A stretch of 64,000 nucleotides of DNA from Nocardia speluncae NBRC 108251 (lineage in GTDB: Bacteria; Actinomycetota; Actinomycetes; Mycobacteriales; Mycobacteriaceae). The notes beneath the pieces are model-generated. The model saw nothing but the letters and a program-made list of their open reading frames with translations, made no database searches and was not told the origin of the DNA. Every line of letters starts with the position of its first letter. The stretch's first letter is position 1. Both the position numbers and the translations under genes were made by a program. Of this stretch, positions 51,271 through 59,290 are shown piece by piece. The stretch lies in the NCBI RefSeq assembly GCF_001613245.1, contig NZ_BDBZ01000021.1:1-64000 (forward strand). The letters run 5' to 3'.

Positions 51271-51591
51271 CCGGCCTGTGCGCGGGTGCCGCGTCAGGGC
51301 GCGGGCCGACTGTGAGCGCTATCCGTTCATCGTCGCGTAGTCGTGTGTTCCTGCTGTGCCGGGTACGCCGGTCCCGTCCGGCGCAGATGGACAGGACCGG
51401 CGTATCGCAGGGGCGGGGAACCACCGGTCGCCGCCTGCGGCGGAGTGGTTCCGGGACACCTTTCGAGGACTGCCCCATCGGTCCGGGCCGGAAACCTCAC
51501 GGCCGGTGATCGCATCGGAATCCGGACCCGAGCAGCCGTGCCGGGGTGCGGTGGTCGGTGCCTGCCCCGGTGGGAGTGGACGGGTGCGCAG
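51271..51591. other. Intergenic region after thiE with inverted repeat
   Basis: A 321-bp stretch without a gene I can support. TACGCCGGTCC (51364-51374) and GGACCGGCGTA (51394-51404) are perfect 11-bp inverted arms, 19 bp apart and 93 bases after the thiE stop. This could be a terminator hairpin or a protein site. Short open frames here have no ribosome-binding sites. Confidence 0.45.
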
Positions 51592-51747
51592 TCACAGCAA
51601 CCAGAGCACCGCGCCCGCTACCGCGAGCAACGCGCCCACTCCGAGGCTGATCGCGAGTGGGCGGGTGGTCTTCCAGGTGGTGTAGGCGCCGCCGATCAGG
51701 AATCCGGCGAGGGTGAACAACAGCACTACGGCGACATCGGTGGACAC
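51592..51747 (-). CDS. Small two-helix membrane protein
   Basis: A 51-residue hydrophobic protein from the GTG at 51747, with two helices (DVAVVLLFTLAGFLIGGAYT and LAISLGVGALLAVAGAVLWL) joined by a short basic loop (TWKTTRP). The frame is open up to an ATG at 51813, but that start lies inside the repeat at 51789-51838. No family is recognised. It is probably genuine, because the hydrophobic pattern is coherent, but no ribosome-binding site is clear. Confidence 0.5.
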   Translation of the reverse strand: MSTDVAVVLLFTLAGFLIGGAYTTWKTTRPLAISLGVGALLAVAGAVLWLL

Positions 51748-51788
51748 GGAAACCCATTGTGCCTGGTCGCCCTGGGGGGACGTGGGTT

Positions 51789-51838
51789 CCGGTAGTAATC
51801 GCCGAAAAACCAACGGATATGGCGTAGCTGCTGGTCAG
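51789..51838 (+). repeat. Divergent copy of the 92-bp repeat, overlapping recombinase 3' end
   Basis: These 50 bases align with 54190-54240: CCGGTA, TAA, CGCCGAAAA, CGGATATGG and CTGGTCAG are shared in the same order and spacing, with about three quarters identity and one gap. The copy is in the same orientation as that at 54188 and overlaps the recombinase stop codon. It could be a related attachment or arm-type site. Confidence 0.55.
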
Positions 51839-52404
51839 CGTCGGAGTTCGGCTCCCGGGCCGAGTAGCGCGGTGAGATCGCGCATCGCCTGCGGGGATGG
51901 TTTGAAGTAGCGGCGCAGGTTCTCGGCCTTGCGGTGGCGGGACTTGGCCATGAGTTCGAGCAGGCCGGCCCCGGCTTCTCCGAGGTGGGTCAGTCCGGAG
52001 TGGCGCAGTTCGTGCAGGTCCCAGCCGGTTCCGGGGCCGTCGATGGCGGTGGCGGTTTCGAGCGCCCCGCCGAGGTCGGGAGTGCCGGTGCGGTCCATCC
52101 TTGTTCGGCGCACCAGCTCAGCCATTTGCCGACCGCCGCGCGTTCCAGGTGTTGACCGCCGCGCTGCCCCACAACGATTCCAGCGCCGCGCCGATATCGG
52201 CGTCGGTGACCGAGTCCAGAGCACGGCTGGCGCCGATCAGCCCGTCGGGGCTCGGCCGTCGATCGCGTCGACGGGCTTGACGATGGCGATGCCGTAGGCA
52301 CGGCGGGTGTTCGCCGACCCGATCGTGTCGAGGAACGCCTCGGCGGCGGTGCGCAGGGTGCGCGCCGGTGGTGCGGTGCGTAGCCGTGTCACCTTCGCGG
52401 CCAT
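51835..52404 (-). pseudogene. Degenerate tyrosine recombinase (integrase)
   Basis: Reading left from the ATG at 52404, the sequence gives MAAKVTRLRTAPPARTLRT and a plausible core-binding domain (TRRAYGIAIVKPVDAIDG). A frame change near 52250 leads to LDSVTDADIGAALESLWGSA, another near 52130 to VGKWLSWCAEQGWTAPAL, and a third to the catalytic C-terminus GTGWDLHELRHSGLTHLGE with KSRHRKAENLRRYFKPS. The HxLRH arginine/histidine, the later His and a terminal Tyr are visible, but the middle of the catalytic domain is missing. About 190 codons remain, against roughly 300-400 for whole enzymes. It cannot be active. Confidence 0.85.
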
Positions 52405-52426
52405 CGGTTCCCCGTTTCCGGCTTAC

Positions 52427-52453
52427 CCCGGGATAACAGCCCGTTATCCCGGG
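52427..52453. repeat. Recombinase-core-like inverted repeat
   Basis: CCCGGGATAAC (52427-52437) and GTTATCCCGGG (52443-52453) are perfect 11-bp inverted arms around AGCCC. Arms of 11-13 bp with a 5-8 bp centre are the usual layout of tyrosine recombinase crossover sites. It lies 23 bp upstream of the recombinase start. A second copy at 54269-54295 keeps one arm exactly and the other at 9 of 11. Confidence 0.6.
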
Positions 52454-52534
52454 TAGTGCCTCGGTGAGGAACCGCAGCCTACTGACCAGGGACTGTATCC
52501 ATATCCGCCCGATTTTCGGCGGTTACTACCGGGA
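52443..52534 (-). repeat. 92-bp inverted repeat, left copy
   Basis: The 92 bases are the reverse complement of 54188-54279 with two mismatches (after CCGCAGCCT and after CGGCGGTTA). The pair encloses the M20 amidohydrolase gene and the MFS remnant, about 1.65 kb. Near-identity over 92 bp in non-coding DNA beside decayed genes indicates a recent duplication or a selected site. Confidence 0.9.
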
Positions 52535-52553
52535 ACCCGCTTTGGCGCGGCTC

Positions 52554-53795
52554 TCAGGCCGTGGCGAGCCAGGTACGTGCGGCGGTGACCAGCGCCGTCA
52601 CTCCGAGCGGGAGGGTCGGTTCGATCGCCGGGGCGTAGTGCGGCGAATGATTGGACGGCACTCGCAGCAGGGCGGGATCGTTCAGGTCGCCGGTGGTGAA
52701 GAGGGACGGATCGCTACCGCCGAGCAGCCAGTAGGCCAGCGGCGCCTCTGCGCTCGTCGCCAGAATGCCCACATCCTCGCTTCCGGCGCCCGCGCCCGGA
52801 TCGAGTACGTGGTCCTCGCCGAGCTGGGCGGCGAACGCATCGAGTGTTCTGCGCAGGGCCGCGGGATCGTTGGATACCACCGGGAACCGTTCTGTCTCGG
52901 TGATCTCGGGTTCCTGCGGCGCGCCCGCGGTCGCGGCCATACCCCGGACGATACGGGTGACACCGTCCAGGATCGTCCGCCGGACCTGTTCGTCGTAGCT
53001 GCGGATATTGAGCTGGAGTTCGGCCTCACCCGGGATGACATTGGCCGCGTCGCCGGTATGCAGCGACCCGATGGTGAGCACCGCTGTGGCGGTACTCGGG
53101 ATCTCCCGGGAGATGACGGTCTGTAGCCGCAGCACGGTTTCCGCGGCCATCACGATCGGGTCGATCGACGATTGCGGCATCGACCCGTGGGCACCGCGTC
53201 CGATCAGACGTACCCGCAGCGAATCGGAGGCGGCGTAGGCGGGACCGGGATGCGCCGCGACGGTTCCGGCCGGCAGCGGGGACACATGCTGGCCCAGGAC
53301 GATATCCGGGCGTGGGAAACGGTCGAAGAGGCCATCTTCCACCATGGCCTGCGCGCCCGCGCCGAGTTCTTCGGCCGGCTGGAACACCACGACCAGCGTT
53401 CCGCGCCAGCTGCCGGCATCGGCGGCCAGCGCGTCGACGGCGCCGAGCAGGCAGGTGATATGGAGATCGTGACCGCAGGCGTGGGCCACCGGGACGACCT
53501 TGCCGTCCGATGTCGCCGTTGCCGTGCTCGCGTAATCGAGGCCGGTTTCCTCGGCCACCGGCAGCGCGTCCATATCAGCGCGCAGGAGAACGGACGGCCC
53601 GGGCCCGTTGGCAAGGACGCCCACCACTCCCGTCCGGCCGACCCCGGTCGTCACCCGCAGGCCCCGCCTGTTCAGCCGATCGGCGATGATGCCCGCAGTC
53701 CGGTGTTCGTGGAAGCCGAGTTCCGGATGCCGGTGCAGATCCTGATACAAGCGGGTCAGCGTGGGATCGACCGGGACGTTCTCATATGCACGCAT
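52554..53795 (-). CDS. M20-family amidohydrolase (hippurate hydrolase/AmhX-like)
   Basis: A 413-residue metallohydrolase of the M20D group. Metal ligands are visible as Cys107 and His109 in HACGHDLH, Glu142-Glu143 in FQPAEELGAG, and His170 in GQHVSPLPAGTV, with a late histidine in VPSNHSPHYAPAIEPTL. RADMDALPVAEETGLDYAST is typical. Such enzymes cleave N-acyl amino acids or other amides. The ATG at 53795 has GGGAG upstream; the long open frame before it covers a decayed MFS gene. The gene is intact but sits between the two arms of the 92-bp inverted repeat, so it may have moved with the element. Confidence 0.9.
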   Translation of the reverse strand: MRAYENVPVDPTLTRLYQDLHRHPELGFHEHRTAGIIADRLNRRGLRVTTGVGRTGVVGVLANGPGPSVLLRADMDALPVAEETGLDYASTATATSDGKVVPVAHACGHDLHITCLLGAVDALAADAGSWRGTLVVVFQPAEELGAGAQAMVEDGLFDRFPRPDIVLGQHVSPLPAGTVAAHPGPAYAASDSLRVRLIGRGAHGSMPQSSIDPIVMAAETVLRLQTVISREIPSTATAVLTIGSLHTGDAANVIPGEAELQLNIRSYDEQVRRTILDGVTRIVRGMAATAGAPQEPEITETERFPVVSNDPAALRRTLDAFAAQLGEDHVLDPGAGAGSEDVGILATSAEAPLAYWLLGGSDPSLFTTGDLNDPALLRVPSNHSPHYAPAIEPTLPLGVTALVTAARTWLATA

Positions 53796-54033
53796 AACTT
53801 CTCCCTCTGCGTTCTCATGGGGCCGGGAAGTTGGGGAGTGCGATGCCGGTCGCGGGGACCGGCGGGGTGGGCGGAGACCGCTGGTTCCGCCCGTTGTCCA
53901 GGTATTCGGTCTGTTGCTGCCGTGCCGGTGGCGCCGGATTCGTCGCCACCGTGTGCTGTCCATCCTGGCACGCCTGCCCGGCCTGCGCGGTGGCCTGCCG
54001 CCGATCGGAACCCCCGCCGGTCCGCCCGCTGCA

Positions 54034-54187
54034 GAGTCCGGGGTAACGGGCACCGACAGGGCTTCGGCGATGGCGACGGGAATCGGCGGTGAGCACCACA
54101 GCACCGCCGATCCGGAACAAGGTCTGCACCAGACCCGACGCCAGGCCCTGTTCTTGGTCGGCGATGCGCCCGGTGGTCCTGTAGGGG
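54034..54187 (-). pseudogene. Remnant of an MFS (DHA2-type) transporter
   Basis: Minus-strand translation beginning at the edge of the 54188 repeat gives GRIADQEQGLASGLVQT followed by LFRIGGAVVL, which matches the conserved segment of DHA2 drug-efflux proteins (DxxQGLASGLxNTxxQxGGA). One frame change later it continues as VAIAEALSVPVTPDSA. Only this short piece is left, and the upstream part of the gene is cut exactly where the repeat begins. This suggests that insertion of the repeat-bearing element broke the transporter gene. Confidence 0.6.
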
Positions 54188-54295
54188 TCCCGGTATTAAC
54201 CGCCGAAAATCGGGCGGATATGGATACAGTCCCTGGTCAGGAGGCTGCGGTTCCTCACCGAGGCACTACCCGGGATAACAGGCCATTATCCGGGG
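54188..54295 (+). repeat. 92-bp inverted repeat, right copy, with degenerate core
   Basis: Bases 54188-54279 match the reverse complement of 52443-52534 at 90 of 92 positions. The similarity continues into the core palindrome: CCCGGGATAAC (54269-54279), AGGCC, ATTATCCGGGG (54285-54295), where the second arm differs at two positions. No recombinase gene is next to this copy. Confidence 0.9.
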
Positions 54296-54314
54296 CGACA
54301 CGGGATCGGTGAAG

Positions 54315-54585
54315 CTATGCCGCGGCCGGGTGCAGCAGCGCGGCGAGGCCGGGTGGCGTGGGCATGGTTTGGCGCAGCCCGACGTTGGCGCGGCCGGTGT
54401 TGCCTTCGGGCGCGAGCCCGGCCAGTGTTCCTGGGGCGGCGACGATGACGCGCACGATCTGGCCGAGAGCCTCGCGGCAACCACCGCCACGGCACCCGGC
54501 GCTCCACCCCGGCCCTGGTCACAAACACTGCCTCGAACTCATCATCGGCACAGCTCAACTGCGCGATCTCCCAGCACCGCGACAT
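54315..54585 (-). pseudogene. Frameshifted remnant of an unidentified gene
   Basis: From the ATG at 54585 the minus strand reads MSRCWEIAQLSCADDEFEAV and then FVTRAGVERRVPWRW; in the next frame it continues as REALGQIVRVIVAAPGTLAG, then LAPEGNTGRANVGLRQTM, PTPPGLAALLHPAAA and a stop at 54315. The total length (271 bases) is not a multiple of three, which fits one frameshift. Both halves look like natural protein sequence. No family was recognised. It directly follows the tandem repeats at 54591. Confidence 0.45.
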
Positions 54586-54590
54586 AATCC

Positions 54591-54670
54591 CCGCCACATA
54601 CAGCGAACATCCGCCACATACAGCGAACCTCCGCCACATACACCGGGAATCCGCCACTTCCGACGGGAAC
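54591..54670. repeat. Four 20-bp tandem repeats
   Basis: Units start at 54591, 54611, 54631 and 54651. The first three begin CCGCCACATACA and the first two differ at one position; the third differs in its second half and the fourth is degenerate (CCGCCACTTC). They lie just upstream of the broken gene at 54315-54585 and could be iteron-like or regulator sites of the lost element. Confidence 0.8.
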
Positions 54671-54716
54671 CGACAGCCCGGGTGGACGTGGCCGGGCACG
54701 GACCCTGCGAATTTAA

Positions 54717-54732
54717 CAAGCACGCGTGCTTG
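54717..54732. promoter_or_regulatory. 16-bp palindrome upstream of the acyl-CoA operon (candidate TetR operator)
   Basis: CAAGCACG (54717-54724) and CGTGCTTG (54725-54732) form a perfect palindrome, 92 bp before the first gene of the operon and followed by a run of eight T. It is the expected size and symmetry for a TetR-family operator, and a TetR gene ends the operon at 63797. Binding is inference. Confidence 0.6.
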
Positions 54733-54823
54733 ATTTTTTTTCGGACGCCTGTGATGCTGAACTCGTACACGAACAGCCCCGGGCGCGCTATCCCGCCCGT
54801 AGCGGTAGGAGGCACAACCGCTG

Positions 54824-56539
54824 ATGAGTGCTCTGGCCGCCGATCCGGACGTGATCCGGATCGGCAACTGTTCCGGGTTCTACGGTGACCGGCTGACCGC
54901 CATGCGCGAAATGCTCGAAGGTGGGCATCTCGACGTGCTCACCGGTGACTACCTCGCCGAACTGACCATGCTGATCCTGGGTCGCGACCGAATGAAGGAT
55001 TCCGGGCTGGGATACGCCAAAACCTTCCTCCGCCAGCTCGAGGACTGTCTCGGCCTGGCGCTGGAACGCAAGGTGCAGATCGTCACGAACGCCGGGGGCC
55101 TGAATCCGGCCGGGCTGGCGGAGAAGGTGAGCGAACTGGCGGCCCGGCTCGGCCTCGACGTGCGCGTCGGTTTCGTCGAGGGCGACGACCTTCTCGACCG
55201 CGCCACCGAACTCGGCCTGGGGTCCCCATTGACCGCCAACGCCTACCTCGGCGCCTACGGCATCGCCGACTGCCTCACCGCCGGGGCGGATGTGGTGGTC
55301 ACCGGCCGGGTCACCGACGCCTCGGTGGTCGTGGGCCCGGCAATCGCCCATTTCGGCTGGCAGCGAACCGATTACGACCAGCTCGCCGGCGCGGTTGTCG
55401 CCGGTCATGTGATCGAATGCGGCACCCAGGCCACCGGTGGCAACTTCGCGTTCTTCACCGAACTGCCCGATCTGGGCCGGCCCGGTTTCCCCCTCGCCGA
55501 AATCCGGGCCGACGGCAGCACTGTGATCACCAAACACGCGAGCAGCGGCGGTGCGGTCACGGTCGATACGGTCGCCGCGCAGCTCATGTACGAAATCCAG
55601 GGTGCGCGCTACGCCGGGCCCGATGTCACGACCCGGCTCGACACCGTCGAGTTGACGGGCGACGGACCGGATCGGGTGCTGATCAGCGGAGCGCAGGGCG
55701 AGCCGCCACCACCGCAACTCAAGGTCTCGCTGAATACGCTGGGTGGTTTCCGCAACGAGATGGAATTCATCCTCACCGGGCTCGATATCGAGGCGAAAGC
55801 CGAACTGGCACAGCGGCAACTGGAATCCTGGCTGCCGCAGCGTCCCGCCGAACTCGACTGGACGCTGGCCCGGCTCGACAGCCCCGATGCCGAAACCGAG
55901 GAACAGGCGAGCGCCCTGCTGCGCTGCGTGGTCCGCGACCCCGACCCGAACAAGGTGGGTCGCGCTTTCTCCAGCGTCGCCGTGGAACTCGCGCTGGCCA
56001 GCTATCCGGGCTGTAGTTTCACCACCCCACCCGGTAACGGTTCGCCCTACGGTGTGTACCGCCCGGGGTTCGTCGATGCCGCCGAGGTTCCGCATACCGC
56101 GGTGCGCCCCACCGGCTGCCGGGTCCTGGTGGGTGCCCCCTCGGAAACCCGGGTACTCGCCGATGTGCCCGAACCCGAACTACCCGAACCTCTTCCGGTC
56201 GCACCGACGAAGCGTGTCCCGCTCGGCAGGGTCGCGATGGCCCGCAGTGGCGACAAGGGCGGTGACGCCAATATCGGCGTATGGGTCCGCACCGACGAGC
56301 AGTGGCGCTGGCTGGTGCACACCCTCACCGTCGACCGCCTGCGTGAACTGTTACCGGAAACCGCCGGGTCGGCGGTCACCCGGCACGTCCTGCCGAATCT
56401 ACGGGCACTGAATTTCCTGATCACCGGCCTGCTCGGCGAAGGCGTGGCCTATCAGGCCCGTTTCGATCCGCAGGCGAAGGGCCTCGGCGAATGGCTGCGG
56501 TCCCGCCATATCGATATACCGTTGGAGCTGCTGCCGTGA
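54824..56539 (+). CDS. DUF1446 (AtuA-like) acyclic terpene utilisation family protein
   Basis: A 571-residue protein. The N-terminal 450 residues follow the DUF1446/AtuA pattern (VIRIGNCSGFYGDRLTAMREMLEGG, VQIVTNAGGLNPAGLAEKV, ADVVVTGRVTDASVVVGPAIAHFGW, VIECGTQATGGNFAFFTELPDLGRPGFPLAEI). The last 110 residues form the AtuA C-terminal domain (VPLGRVAMARSGDKGGDANIGVWVR). AtuA is required for geraniol and citronellol growth in Pseudomonas, but its reaction is not settled. In actinobacteria it is often next to acyl-CoA carboxylase genes, as here. AGGAGG lies 11 bases before the ATG. The stop overlaps the GTG of the next gene by 4 bp. Confidence 0.88.
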   Translation: MSALAADPDVIRIGNCSGFYGDRLTAMREMLEGGHLDVLTGDYLAELTMLILGRDRMKDSGLGYAKTFLRQLEDCLGLALERKVQIVTNAGGLNPAGLAEKVSELAARLGLDVRVGFVEGDDLLDRATELGLGSPLTANAYLGAYGIADCLTAGADVVVTGRVTDASVVVGPAIAHFGWQRTDYDQLAGAVVAGHVIECGTQATGGNFAFFTELPDLGRPGFPLAEIRADGSTVITKHASSGGAVTVDTVAAQLMYEIQGARYAGPDVTTRLDTVELTGDGPDRVLISGAQGEPPPPQLKVSLNTLGGFRNEMEFILTGLDIEAKAELAQRQLESWLPQRPAELDWTLARLDSPDAETEEQASALLRCVVRDPDPNKVGRAFSSVAVELALASYPGCSFTTPPGNGSPYGVYRPGFVDAAEVPHTAVRPTGCRVLVGAPSETRVLADVPEPELPEPLPVAPTKRVPLGRVAMARSGDKGGDANIGVWVRTDEQWRWLVHTLTVDRLRELLPETAGSAVTRHVLPNLRALNFLITGLLGEGVAYQARFDPQAKGLGEWLRSRHIDIPLELLP

Positions 56540-57687
56540 GCACTGCCTGGAACACGCCCGAACGCCGCGAATTGCGCGCCACCGTCCGTGCTTTCGCCGA
56601 ACGCGAGATCCTGCCGAATCTGGACGTCTGGGAGCGTGACGGCGAAATCCCGCGGGACTTGCACAAGAAGGCCGGCGCCCTGGGGCTGCTGGGTATCCAG
56701 TTCCCCGAATCCGTGGGCGGTTCCGGTGGAGACGGAATCGACGCGGCGATCGTCTGCGAAGAACTGCACTATGCCGGAGTTTCCGGCGGGCTGTTCGCCT
56801 CCCTGTTCACCTGCGGGATCGCTGTACCGCATCTGGTCGCTACGGGTGATGCCGAGCAGATCGAACGCTGGGTGAAACCGACCCTGGCCGGCGACAAGAT
56901 CGGTTCGCTGGCCATCACCGAACCCGGCGGCGGCTCCGACGTCGGCCACCTGACCACCACCGCCCGGCGCGACGGCGACCACTACATCGTCAACGGCGCC
57001 AAAACCTACATCACCTCCGGCTGCCGCGCCGATTTCGTGGTCACCGCGGTGCGTACCGGCGGCCCGGGATCGTCCGGTGTGTCGCTACTGGTGGTCGAGA
57101 AGGGCACGCCCGGGTTCACCGTCGGCCGCAAACTCGACAAGATGGGCTGGCGGGCCTCCGATACCGCAGAGCTGTCGTACGAGGATGTCCGGGTGCCGGT
57201 ATCGAACCTGGTCGGCCCGGAGAATTCGGGATTCCTGCTGATCGCCTCGGCGTTCGTGAGCGAACGTGCGGGTCTGGCGGTGCAGGCGTATTCGAGCGCG
57301 CAGCGATGCCTGGACCTCACTCTGGAGTGGGTGCGCAACCGGGAAACCTTCGGCCGGCCGTTGATCAGCCGTCAGGCCGTCCAGAACACCGTCACCGAGA
57401 TGGCGCGCCGGGTCGATATCGCCCGCGTCTACACCCGGGAGGTGCTCAGCCGTGCCGCCGCCGGCGACAACGATCTCATCGCCGAGGTGTGCTTCGCCAA
57501 GAACACTGCCGTCGAATCGGGGGAATGGGTCGCCAACCAGGCCGTGCAGTTGTTCGGCGGCCTGGGCTATATGCGCGAATCCGAGGTGGAGCGCCAGTAC
57601 CGCGATATGCGAATTCTCGGGATCGGCGGCGGTACCACCGAAATCCTGACCGGCCTGGCTGCGAAACGATTGGGGTATCAGGCATGA
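56536..57687 (+). CDS. Acyl-CoA dehydrogenase
   Basis: A 383-residue FAD-dependent acyl-CoA dehydrogenase. It shows SLAITEPGGGSDVGHLTTTARRDGDHYIVNGAKTYITSG (FAD and substrate region), NRETFGRPLISRQAVQNTVTEMA, and NQAVQLFGGLGYMRESEVERQYRDMRILGIGGGTTEI. The last block is where the long-chain and isovaleryl/citronellyl groups differ; the likely catalytic base lies elsewhere than in medium-chain enzymes. GTG at 56536 overlaps the DUF1446 stop, and the stop overlaps the carboxylase beta ATG; both are 4-bp overlaps. It probably introduces the double bond before carboxylation. Confidence 0.92.
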   Translation: MSTAWNTPERRELRATVRAFAEREILPNLDVWERDGEIPRDLHKKAGALGLLGIQFPESVGGSGGDGIDAAIVCEELHYAGVSGGLFASLFTCGIAVPHLVATGDAEQIERWVKPTLAGDKIGSLAITEPGGGSDVGHLTTTARRDGDHYIVNGAKTYITSGCRADFVVTAVRTGGPGSSGVSLLVVEKGTPGFTVGRKLDKMGWRASDTAELSYEDVRVPVSNLVGPENSGFLLIASAFVSERAGLAVQAYSSAQRCLDLTLEWVRNRETFGRPLISRQAVQNTVTEMARRVDIARVYTREVLSRAAAGDNDLIAEVCFAKNTAVESGEWVANQAVQLFGGLGYMRESEVERQYRDMRILGIGGGTTEILTGLAAKRLGYQA

Positions 57688-59282
57688 CGACACTGCGCAG
57701 CACTCTCGACACCACCAGCGCGGAGTACACGGCGGCGGCCGAGGCTATGACGGCCAAGCTCGCCGAGGTCTCCGCAGAGTTCGAGAAAGTTGTCGCCGGG
57801 GGCGGCCCGGAGAAGCTGGCCCGGCACCGCACACGCGGCAAGCTGACCGCCCGGGAACGAATCGAACTGCTCATCGACGAGGATTCGCCGTTTCTCGAAT
57901 TGTGCCCACTCGCCGCATGGGGCAGTGAATTCCAGGTCGGGGCGAGTACGGTCGCCGGAATCGGCGTCGTGGAGGGCGTCGAATGCATGATCGTCGCTCC
58001 CGACCCCACCGTGCGCGGCGGTACCTCCAATCCGTGGACGCTACGGAAAACGCTGCGCGTCAACGACATCATCCGCGAGAATCGCTTGCCGGTGATCTCG
58101 CTGGTGGAATCGGGCGGCGCCGACCTGCCTACGCAGAAAGAGGTATTCGTCCCGGGCGGCCGAATGTTCCGCGACCTCACCCAGGCTTCGGCAGCCGGCA
58201 TACCGACCATCGCACTGGTATTCGGCAACTCGACCGCGGGCGGCGCCTACATTCCCGGTATGTCCGACCATGTGGTGATGATCAAGGAACGCTCCAAGGT
58301 GTTCCTGGGCGGGCCGCCGCTGGTGAAAATGGCCACCGGCGAGGAATCCGACGACGAATCGCTGGGTGGCGCCGATATGCACGCCCGCGTTTCCGGCCTC
58401 GCCGATTACTACGCACTGGACGAGCAGGACGCCATCCGGATCGGCCGGCGCATCGTCAAAAGGCTGAATTGGCAGAAAAAGGGCCCCGCGCCCCGGAGCT
58501 CGGTACCGGAACCACTTTTCGACCCCGAGGATCTGCTGGGTATCGTCCCGCCCGACCTCAAGATCCCGTTCGACCCGCGCGAGGTGATCGCCCGGATCGT
58601 CGACGGCTCCGACTTCGACGAATTCAAACCACTGTACGGTTCGAGCCTGGTCACCGGGTGGGCCGAATTGCACGGTTACCCGGTCGGCATTCTCGCCAAT
58701 GCCCGCGGTGTGCTCTTTTCCGAGGAATCGCAGAAGGCCACCCAGTTCATCCAGCTGGCCAACAAGACGAACACCCCGCTGCTGTTCCTGCACAACACCA
58801 CCGGCTACATGGTCGGTAAGGAATACGAGCAGAAGGGCATCATCAAACACGGTGCCCAGATGATCAACGCGGTCTCCAATTCGAAGGTCCCGCATATCTC
58901 GGTACTCATGGGCTCCTCCTACGGTGCCGGGCACTACGGTATGTGCGGCCGTGCCTACGACCCCCGTTTCGTGTTCGCCTGGCCCAGCGCGAAATCCGCG
59001 GTGATGGGCGGGGCGCAACTGGCCGGCGTGATCTCCATCGTCGGCCGCGCATCCGCCGAGGCCCGCGGGCAGGCCTTCGACGAAGAAGCCGATGCCGGGA
59101 TGCGTGCCATGGTGGAGGCGCAGATCGAGGCCGAATCGCTGGCCATGTTCATGTCCGGGCGGCTCTACGACGACGGTGTCATCGACCCGCGCGATACCCG
59201 CACAGTGCTCGGTATGGCCCTGTCGGCCATCCACACTGCACCTGTCCAGGGCGCCGAAGGCTTCGGCGTCTTCCGAATGTGA
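57684..59282 (+). CDS. accD1: Acyl-CoA carboxylase carboxyltransferase (beta) subunit
   Basis: A 532-residue carboxyltransferase of the crotonase fold, most like methylcrotonyl/geranyl-CoA carboxylase beta chains (AccD1, LiuB, AtuC). It shows ARHRTRGKLTARERIELLID, VESGGADLPTQKEVFVPGGRMF, FGNSTAGGAYIPGMSDHVVMI, FLHNTTGYMVGKEYEQKGIIKHGAQMINA and GSSYGAGHYGMCGRAYDPRF. These oxyanion glycines bind biotin and acyl-CoA. The chain length matches MCC beta. It overlaps the preceding dehydrogenase by 4 bp and is followed after 8 bp by the alpha subunit. The gene name follows the M. tuberculosis homologue and does not settle the substrate. Confidence 0.92.
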   Translation: MTTLRSTLDTTSAEYTAAAEAMTAKLAEVSAEFEKVVAGGGPEKLARHRTRGKLTARERIELLIDEDSPFLELCPLAAWGSEFQVGASTVAGIGVVEGVECMIVAPDPTVRGGTSNPWTLRKTLRVNDIIRENRLPVISLVESGGADLPTQKEVFVPGGRMFRDLTQASAAGIPTIALVFGNSTAGGAYIPGMSDHVVMIKERSKVFLGGPPLVKMATGEESDDESLGGADMHARVSGLADYYALDEQDAIRIGRRIVKRLNWQKKGPAPRSSVPEPLFDPEDLLGIVPPDLKIPFDPREVIARIVDGSDFDEFKPLYGSSLVTGWAELHGYPVGILANARGVLFSEESQKATQFIQLANKTNTPLLFLHNTTGYMVGKEYEQKGIIKHGAQMINAVSNSKVPHISVLMGSSYGAGHYGMCGRAYDPRFVFAWPSAKSAVMGGAQLAGVISIVGRASAEARGQAFDEEADAGMRAMVEAQIEAESLAMFMSGRLYDDGVIDPRDTRTVLGMALSAIHTAPVQGAEGFGVFRM

Positions 59283-59290
59283 GGCCGGTC

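Noticed and set aside
51835..54300. Insertion sequence with transposase
   Set aside because: No DDE or HUH transposase sequence was seen; the only recombination gene is the broken tyrosine recombinase.
54591..54670. Short CRISPR-like array
   Set aside because: The units are directly adjacent with no spacers, and no cas genes are near; they are simple tandem repeats.
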